Shown here: positions 57,254 through 64,000 of the stretch, one piece after another
How positions within the stretch are numbered: the stretch's first letter is position 1
How the letters are laid out: each line of letters begins with the position of its first letter
NCBI RefSeq assembly: GCF_050003625.1
Contig: NC_134398.1
Location: 80,818,003-80,882,002, forward strand
DNA from: Haematobia irritans
Lineage: Eukaryota > Arthropoda > Insecta > Diptera > Muscidae
Length of the DNA stretch: 64,000 bases
Reading direction: 5' to 3'
Position numbers and translations under genes: made by a program
Notes under the pieces: model-generated
Seen by the model: only the letters and a program-made list of their open reading frames with translations
Database searches by the model: none
What the model was told of the DNA's origin: nothing

Positions 57254-58680
57254 ATGAATTTGGAAAATTTTTGTTATATCTCAGCGTATAGTTTAGTCAT
57301 AAATTGGTAAGTATTTTTTTAATATGGCTTTCTTTTAAAAATAATATTTTTTATGTATATTATTATTTGTTAATTAATTTTTTGGAAAGCAGTTTAATGT
57401 TTTTCTTTGTTGTAAAAGCAATATTTAATTTCAGAGCAACTACAGATGGATTCGAACAAATTTAAAAAATAGAGAATTGGTAAGTTTTCTTTTAAAAATT
57501 GGCTTTCTTTCAACTAGAATATTTACGTTTTTATTACCTTTTTATCATCAAAATTACAGGTTTTTAATACCTTATTTTAGTATTTCTTTAACCAATTTTT
57601 TTGGAAACCAAAGTAATATTTTTGATGTAAAAAACAAATATTTAAATTCAGAATAACCTCTTAAAAATTTGGAAACATTTTTAGTACTCCTTTGATTGTA
57701 AAAACTGAATTGGTAAGGATTCTTTAACTTTCTTTTAACCCTGTACAGTCATCCTTATTTTTTGTACATTAACGTCATCCTTCGTCATTTTTACTACGGC
57801 TCATTTCCAGACGCTATAATTTTCATCGTGAGCGAAAAAGTGAACCAAACTTGAATTTATTTTCTTATTCAATTTGGTTTTAAGTAGTATAAAACAAAAA
57901 TTCATAAAACGGTCGAATTAGTATAACTTAAACTTACCATTTCCCAATAAAATTCATTAACTAGACTAAAATTCATTTTAAATCGAAAATTAAATTACGT
58001 GTCGTCATTTTGACGAATGATGACTTTCTAGGGTTAACCACAATATTTTTATGCATATTATTATTTTTTCATTAGATTCTTTGGAAACCTATTTAATAAT
58101 TTTAATTAATGTAAAAAATAAATATTTAATTTCAGAGTAACACTAATAAATTTGGACAACTTTTTATATTTCCCCTCAGCGTACAATTTAATAGAGAATT
58201 GGTAAGTTTTATATTAAAACTTTGTCTTTCTTTCAACTAGAATATTTATTTTATTATATCCTTGACAACGATAACAACACAGGTTTATGAGTTTATATAG
58301 AATACTTCATTATTTCTCTAATTGTTTCAGGTACAAATTTTATGAGATACGTTTTCCAAAGAAAATTTGAATTCCTGACACCATTTGATAAAATGCCCCC
58401 AAATATGGTAAGTTACAAGCTAAAATGAAGAATTAAAAAATTATATTTCATTACATGGTGTTCATTTTTAATAATTTTCATTATTGCTTCCATTTTTTCC
58501 AGCAAGATATGTTAAAGAAATACCTACGATGAATAAAAAAAGGATAAGTCAAAATGTCCAAACAGCGAGTTCAAATGAACTACTCTCTGTTCCACGTGAT
58601 CATAATTTTTATTCACCAAAAACATTGTATTAAAAACTTTCATCATAAGTTTTTATAATAAAGTACTTTTGCTTAAAGAA
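57254..58680 (+). ncRNA. putative spliced transcript with duplicated mini-exons
   Basis: Six segments bounded by YAG acceptors and GTAAGT-like donors can be read: 57254-57306, 57435-57479, 57652-57712, 58136-58201, 58331-58407, and a last one from 58503 to about 58680 with AATAAA at 58657-58662. The first four end in the same AATTG|GTAAG and share internal words (AATTTGGA, TCAGCGTA). Their introns of about 125-170 bp share ATTTAATTTCAG and CTTTCTTT, so an exon-plus-intron unit has been duplicated. Stops occur in every frame of the early exons. A 31-codon ORF starts in exon 5 (58342, MRYVFQRKFEF...) and ends in exon 6 (58532). Noncoding RNA or a micropeptide gene; neither is proven. Confidence 0.4.
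57739..58033. mobile_element. piggyBac-type MITE, 295 bp, TTAA target
   Basis: The ends CCCTGTACAGTCATCC and, reading in from the right, CCCTAGAAAGTCATCATTCG are flanked by TTAA (57735-57738, 58034-58037). CCCT ends at TTAA are the piggyBac hallmark, and the right end recalls piggyBac's CCCTAGAAAG. The GTCATC/TGACGA words recur inside. It sits in the third intron of the putative mini-exon transcript; removing it leaves an intron of about 124 bp, the same as its neighbours. Confidence 0.85.
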
Positions 58681-59253
58681 AGTTTAATTTTATTGTATGA
58701 AAATTTTCATAATAATAAATCGGTTTGTTGTTCCTTTAATTATTTAATTTCTCTGTACTGTGGAAGGATTGATTTAAAAATAGTTTAGTTGCTAACATTT
58801 TAAAGAGACTGTTAACCAATTTTTATTATCGTGTTTCCCACAAAATAAGCAAGTAAACCAAACTAATATTGACTTTTTAACTTGGTAGGGGTATATAAAT
58901 CTTATGGTGTTGTAAAAATCAACTAAAATACAATGTTATAGATGAACTAAAATTTAAGAGAATTATAAACTAGACAAGTTGAAAAAAATCTTAAGGGCTA
59001 AATCATGGTCAATATTACTACAGTTTAGTTCATTTTGCAATGGAAAAGGGTTCACTGTTTTTTCAGTGTGGAATATGTTTAATGTTAACATACGTTTGTT
59101 ATGCACAACGAAACTGCAATGAGCCTGTGCACTCTTCAGCGAAAAGAACGTAAATATTGTATAACACAAAAGACAATTTTTTAGTTGGAATTTTTAACCG
59201 TTTGTTTTTCAAGATGCACACACGGAGACATGTGCTTATACAGAAAATCACAC
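58681..59253. repeat. AT-rich spacer with a repeat-U-like end
   Basis: 58930-59070 (GATGAACTAAAATTTAAG, GGGCTAAATCATGGTCAATA, GTTTAGTTCATTTTGC, GGGTTCACTGTTTTTTCAGTG) resembles the right end of repeat U. The rest is unmatched. The minus-strand frames at 58963-59169 and 59099-59551 have no domain. Confidence 0.45.
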
Positions 59254-59696
59254 ATACAGTGATCAAAAAAACGGCTTTTTTGAAAGTCGATTTTTCTCGG
59301 TTATAAAAAACCAGACCATTGTTTAAAACCGGTGGGCGATGTTTTAAAAAATAAATAACCGGCATAACCGGACAACCCAGTTTTTCCCAAAAGTACACCC
59401 AGAAAAAAGTGACCCTTTCTTTAAATTCAAATGAACTCATTGCGAATAAAGTTGAACTTCGTATAGCGCAAAAGACATTTTTATTTGTTTGAATGACGTG
59501 ATTTTCGTAGTAATTAGGTAGAATGCACCTAAAAAACCAACCCACGCGCAAACATATCGATCACATCGATGACAAGTATCGATTACAGGTAGATAAAAGA
59601 AATATAGGAAAATTTACTATATTCTAACAAGTGTGTTTCCTTAAGTTTTGAAAGGATTGAATACTTCTTAGTACGAATGAACAAAATATTTTTCTA

Positions 59697-60004
59697 TAGG
59701 TTAGGTTAGGTGGCAGCCCGATGTATCAGACTCACTTAGACTATTCAGTCCATTGTGATACCACATTGGTGAACTTCTCTCTTATAACTGAGTGCTGCCC
59801 GATTCCTTTTTATAAGCCACTCCGAACGGCGTTCCACATTGCAGTGAAACCACTTAGAGAAGCTTTGAAACCCTCAGAAATGTCACCAGCATTACTGAGG
59901 TGGGATAATCCACCGCTGAAAAAATTTTTGGTGTTCGGTCGAAGCAGGAATCTAACCCACGACCTTGTGTATGCAAGGCGGATTTGCTAACCATTGCACG
60001 ACGG
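59697..60004 (-). mobile_element. tRNA-derived SINE, copy with small internal deletion
   Basis: In reverse it carries the head (CATTGCACGACGGTGGCTCC, GGAATCTAACCC as a mutated B box), the body and the GTGGTATCACAATGGACTG 3' part with a short AACCT tail. About 30 bp of the body (GAGGTCCCTTGTC...) is missing. Possible target duplications AAAATATTTTTCTATA (59681-59696) and AAAATATTTTTTTATA (60022-60037). Confidence 0.8.
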
Positions 60005-60030
60005 TGGCTCCCTATGCATGTAAAATATTT

Positions 60031-61971
60031 TTTTATACCCTCCACCATAGGATGGGGGTATATTAGGTTAGGTTAGGTTAGGTTATGTGGCAGCCCGATG
60101 TATCAGGCTCACTTAGACTATTCAGTCCATTGTGATACCACAGTGGTGAACTTCTCTCTTATCACTGAGTGCTGCCCGATTCCATGTTAAGCTCAATGAC
60201 AAGGGACCTCTTTTTTATAGCCGAGTCCGAACGGCGTTCCACATTCCAGTGAAACCACTTAGAGAAGCTTTGAAACCCTCAGAAATGTCACCAGCATTAC
60301 TGAGGTGGGATAATCCACCGCCGAAAAACTTTTTGGTGTTCGGTCGTAGCAGGAATCGAACCCACGACCTTGTGTATGCAAGGCGGGCATGCTAACCATT
60401 GCACCACGGTGGCTCCCATAGAGGTATATTAACTATGTCATTCGGTTTGTAACACATCGAAATATTGCTCTAAGACCCCATAAAGTACATATATATTCTG
60501 GGTCGTGGTGAAATTCTGAGTCGATCTGAGCATGCCCGTCCGTCCGTCCGTCTGTTGAAATCACGCTAACTTCCGAACGAAACAAGCTATCGACTTGAAA
60601 CTTTGAAACAAGTAGTTGTTATTGATATTGGTCGCATGGTATTGCAAATGGGCCATATCGGTCCACTTTTACATATTGCCCCCATATAAACGGACCCCCA
60701 AAATTTGGTTTGCGATTGCTCTAAGAGAAGCAAATTTCATCCGATCCGGCTGAAATTTGGTACATCGTGTTGGTATATGTTCTCTAATGAACATGCAAAA
60801 ATTGGTCTACATCGGCCCATAATTATATATAGCCCCCATATAAACCGATCCCCAGATTTGACCTCCGGAGCGTCTTAGAGGAGCAAAAGTCATCCGATCC
60901 GATTGAAATTTGGTACGTGGTGTTAGTATATTGTCTCTAACAACCATGCCAAAAGTGGTCCATATCGGTCCATAATTATATATAGCCCCCATAAAAGCCG
61001 ATCCCCAGATTTGACCTCCGGAGCCTCTTAGAGGAGCAAACTTCATCCGATCCGGTTGAAATTTGGTACGTGGTGTTAATATATGGTCTCTAACAACCAT
61101 GCAAGAATTGGTCCATATCGGTCCAGAATTATATATAGCCCCCATATAAATCGAACCCCAGATTTGTCCTCCGGAGCCTCTTGGAGGAGCTAAATTCATC
61201 CGATCCGGTTGAAATTTGGAATATGGTGCTAGAATATGGTCTCTAACAAACACGCAAGAATTGGTCCATATCGGTCCATAATTATATATAGCCCCCATAT
61301 AAACCGTTCCCCAGATTTGATCTCCGGAGCCTCTTGGAGGGCCAATATTCATCCGATCCGGTTAAAATTTGCAACGTGGTGTTAGTATAAGGCCGCTTAT
61401 AAACATGCCATAATTGGTCCATATCGGTCTATAGTTATATATAGCCGATCCCCAATCACACAAAAATTGGTCCATATCGGTTCATAATCATGGTTGCCAC
61501 TCGAGCCAAAAATAATCTACCAACATTTTATTTTTATAGAAAACATTGTCAAAATGTTATTTCTATAGAAAAATTTGTCAAAATCTTATTTCTACAGAAA
61601 ATTTTGTCAAAATTTTATTTCTATAGAAAATTTTTTCCAAATTTTATTTCTATAGAAATTTTTTTCTAAATTTTATTTCTATACAAAATTTTTCCAAATT
61701 TTACTTCTATAGAAAATGTTGTCAAAATTTTATTGTGTCAAAATTTTATTTCTATAGAAACTTTAAACTTAATTATATACGTATTTAATCGGCCTTTTTT
61801 AGTTTAATATATACCACGTATGGACTATGTGGTATATATTACGGTGTTAGGAAGTTTTAAGATACCTTGCCATCGGCAAGTGCTACCGCAACCCAAGTAG
61901 TTCGATTGTGGATGACAGTCTTCAGTACATAAGCTTCGGCCTGTCCGAACTTACGGCCGTATATACATGTT
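60031..61971 (-). mobile_element. GTCY-type repeat, copy I, interrupted by a SINE in its tail hairpin
   Basis: The tail hairpin at 60031-60065 resumes at 60418. Then come (GTCC)n at 60538-60552, about five 153-bp units (60650-61440), the 25-bp AT array (61510-61760), and a head with a degraded palindrome (TTCGGCCTGTCCGAA) at 61935-61971. The 181-codon frame at 60807-61352 is a repeat artefact. Confidence 0.8.
60066..60417 (-). mobile_element. tRNA-derived SINE, full length, inserted in GTCY copy I
   Basis: In reverse: head with GTGCAATGGTTAGCATG and GGGTTCGATTCCTG, body, shared 3' part and (AACCT)4 tail. The flanks ATGGGGGTATATTA (60052-60065) and ATAGAGGTATATTA (60418-60431) are target duplications with two mismatches. 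Compared with other GTCY tails the site was GGGGGTATATTAAC, so the empty site is known. Confidence 0.9.
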
Positions 61972-62914
61972 TATATTTATTATTTTTCTATAAAGGAAGG
62001 CAGAATTATCATTTTATGAGAAATTTTACAACTTTTGAGAAAGCTTGGGTTTAGTTCAGTTTTTGTTTATTTTTACGAATGCTTTGTTATCAGTGAATAA
62101 GTAAATTCTTATACACAGTAGTAAATTCTTATACCCAGCGAAGAAAACAGTATTAGTAAAATGCCATACCTTATTCTAGTTAATGAACTATTACTAACAG
62201 CTTTCAGTTTAGGATTTTTTTTTTCTGAACCAAGTAAATTTTATTATTTCACACAAAAATTTACCTTAATGGAAATAAAATGTCTAAACTAAATTGATGA
62301 ATATTTTTTCCTTCAATTTCGGAGGCATTTTTTTCTGGGTGTAGCAAAAACGCTTTTATATAAATGAAGGCAAAAATACTTAAATGTTTTAATGTAAAAA
62401 GCAATTTCTTGGCTTCAATTGCGGTAAAAATACCGATAAATATTAAAATTTTGAATTTTTTCAAATATTTTCTATAATAATGAAGAGCCCCGATGACTAA
62501 AAAATTTCTTAAACTCATTTTGTGGTTTTTTAAAACATTCACAAACAGAGCTCATTTTCTACATAAAAGTACACCAAATTAAGTCGAATAATAATTACGC
62601 AAGTAATATCATAGATTTTGTTGACAAAATATACGCTCCCAATTGAACAAGCACGAATTGTTTATATTTCATTGAATTATCTCTGGGAATTCTTTAGAAA
62701 TCTAACATATTTTGTTTTAGTTGGAAGTTCACAAAAACACATTCGGGAAGTTTTCTTATTTCAGTTTACATTGAAAATAAAAAACCGAAACCTGGTTTTT
62801 ATTATATTAAAAACACCGGTTCTACCGGTCCACCGAAAATGGCATTTTATACAAAACCGACAATCGGTGCAAAAAGAAAAACCGGTCCACCGGTTTTGAC
62901 CACTCTAATCACAC

Positions 62915-63639
62915 GCAACTTTATTTTCGTTTACTACCTCAGGAGAGTATATAGAAAGTGTCAGTAAAAATGATCGCACATAAAACATAATATAGTGTTG
63001 GTTTATCTACTAACTCTTCATTTATTTGTTTTTACTTATCTTGCCGTAGAAAATCCTAAGTACTTATAGAGTGATTGATTTACCTTCAAAAATATTCCAT
63101 AAATGTTGACGTCAAATATGTAATCAATGAACAAGCATACACACATAACAATGCAAATAAAATGAAACCACGTAATTCAGAAAAACTGCAAAACAAAATA
63201 CACAAAATAAAACATCTTGCAGTCTATAGGGCTTTGCCCAAATAAATTTGACAAACATTCTTTTCCTCTGTTGGTTAAGCTACACTTGTAGTTTAGTCAA
63301 TGCATGGTTTTGAGCTGAAATCAAAAAACAACAACCATAACCAAAGACGATAGAATAGGAAGATGTGAAATGGGCTTTTTGTTATTCTTTTTCGTCAAAA
63401 AAACCAGAGATTAGTACACGATTGGTAATACACGTTCCATGAGAACATTTTTCGGTTTCTCTTTTCATTTTGCATTCGTAACAAAACGTAATTTATTATT
63501 TTAGCAAATTTTTTAACTTGTTGTTGCAAAAATGTTGCTGTTTTCTCAGCAAATATATACGTGGTTGATGAAAGCATATACATAATTTTCCAGAAAATAA
63601 CATAGTTACGACAAACATGTTCCATGTTTACCGTTCAAA
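62915..63639. other. AT-rich region, no feature
   Basis: No repeat match or gene was recognised; frames such as 63395-63625 lack domains. Confidence 0.4.
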
Positions 63640-64000
63640 AATAACATTCGTCCGCCTTGCGTGACAGGGTCCTGGGTTCGATCCCTGCTTCGACCAACAC
63701 CATTTTTTTTAAATATATTTTTTAACATATATTCCAGATTCGTTCGGAAGTTCCCGAAAAGGTGTTCAGCATTACATACTATTATATTAAATTTTTACTA
63801 CGAAATTGTAAAGTGTGTTTTATAAAAGACTTAAAGTCAGAAAAGAAAAATGCTTGATATAAACGAAATGGACTGAGTTCAAATCAAATATTATTTTTTT
63901 ATTGCAAAAATAAAAATTGTGTAACAAATAAAGGTTTTTGTATACAAGTTTAAAATTTTCGAAGAAATTCAAAAACTCTTACAAAAGAAGAATTCGAGTA
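63640..64000 (+). repeat. partial copy of element X running off the window end
   Basis: A tRNA-like B box and 3' part (GGGTTCGATCCCTGCTTCG at about 63674) lead into AAAGTGTGTTTTATAAAAG and TTGATATAAACGAAATGG, as in X copy 1 at 14760-15050. The A-box half is deleted. Confidence 0.55.

Larger units (their letters stand above)
59396..62341. mobile_element. TA-flanked MITE related to 40476-41474, split by nested insertions
   Basis: The ends CACCCAGAAAAAAGTGACC and TTTTTTTCTGGGTG lie between TA at 59394-59395 and 62342-62343. 59420-59530 (GAACTTCGTATAGCGCAAAAG) parallels 40765-40790. The interior from about 59690 to 61971 is later insertions. Confidence 0.65.
59254..62906. mobile_element. hAT-type shell, 3.65 kb, holding a four-deep nest
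   Basis: Near-terminal CAGTGATCAAAAAAACGG and the reverse of TTTTGACCACTCT are imperfect inverted ends, flanked by a perfect 8-bp duplication AATCACAC (59246-59253, 62907-62914). Subterminal ACCGG/CCGGT words repeat on both sides (59326-59372, 62812-62895). Its own sequence is short; the rest is the MITE at 59396-62341 with a GTCY element and SINEs inside. No transposase. Confidence 0.7.

Overview
The window is AT-rich nuclear DNA from a fly, most likely a muscid (horn fly or stable fly lineage). The evidence is a mariner copy that closely matches the horn-fly Himar1 element, a DD41D mariner, and many interspersed repeats carrying (GTCC/GTCT)n tracts of the dipteran mini-me kind. GT-AG introns and short simple repeats fit an insect genome. 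The species call is inference.

Only one conserved host gene is recognisable. On the minus strand, two phase-0 coding exons (24899-25159, then 7647-7895) encode a polyglutamine N-terminus followed by the start of a Mist1/Dimmed-type bHLH domain, best matched to dimmed (dimm). The 17-kb intron between them is almost wholly transposable-element sequence. The rest of the bHLH domain and the C-terminus lie left of position 1, and a splice acceptor at 25185 implies a 5' untranslated exon to the right.

Layout. 1-1756 is a GTCY-type repeat with 153-bp tandem units; 1757-6890 holds an unclassified repeat and a decayed LINE. 7186-9412 has dimm exon 2 and another GTCY element. 10285-16026 is a chain of inverted-repeat elements. 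16311-22862 is a deep nest: a TA-flanked element containing a GTCY element, a tRNA-derived SINE, a composite element with a DD41D mariner inside it, and a MITE. 23023-24869 is a second copy of the first GTCY element, ending 30 bp from the dimm exon 1 donor. 26989-28687 is a 5'-truncated RNase H LINE and 28954-30241 is the Himar1-like mariner. 30526-35044 has two more GTCY-class elements. 35045-40095 is relatively TE-poor with a hAT-type MITE at 36221-36770. 44962-49376 is an inverted-repeat element split by a 3.3-kb hAT-type shell that itself holds several elements. 56790-58680 looks like a small spliced transcription unit made of duplicated mini-exons with a piggyBac-type MITE in one intron. 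59254-62906 is another hAT-type shell with a four-deep nest.

The most notable observations are the SINE and LINE that share a 3' stem-loop and tail, the mini-exon array, a terminal-inverted-repeat element carrying an intact 94-codon ORF, and several insertions whose empty sites are visible in paralogous copies within the same window. All transposase and reverse transcriptase genes seen here are broken. Identity calls rest on reading alone; no database search was run.
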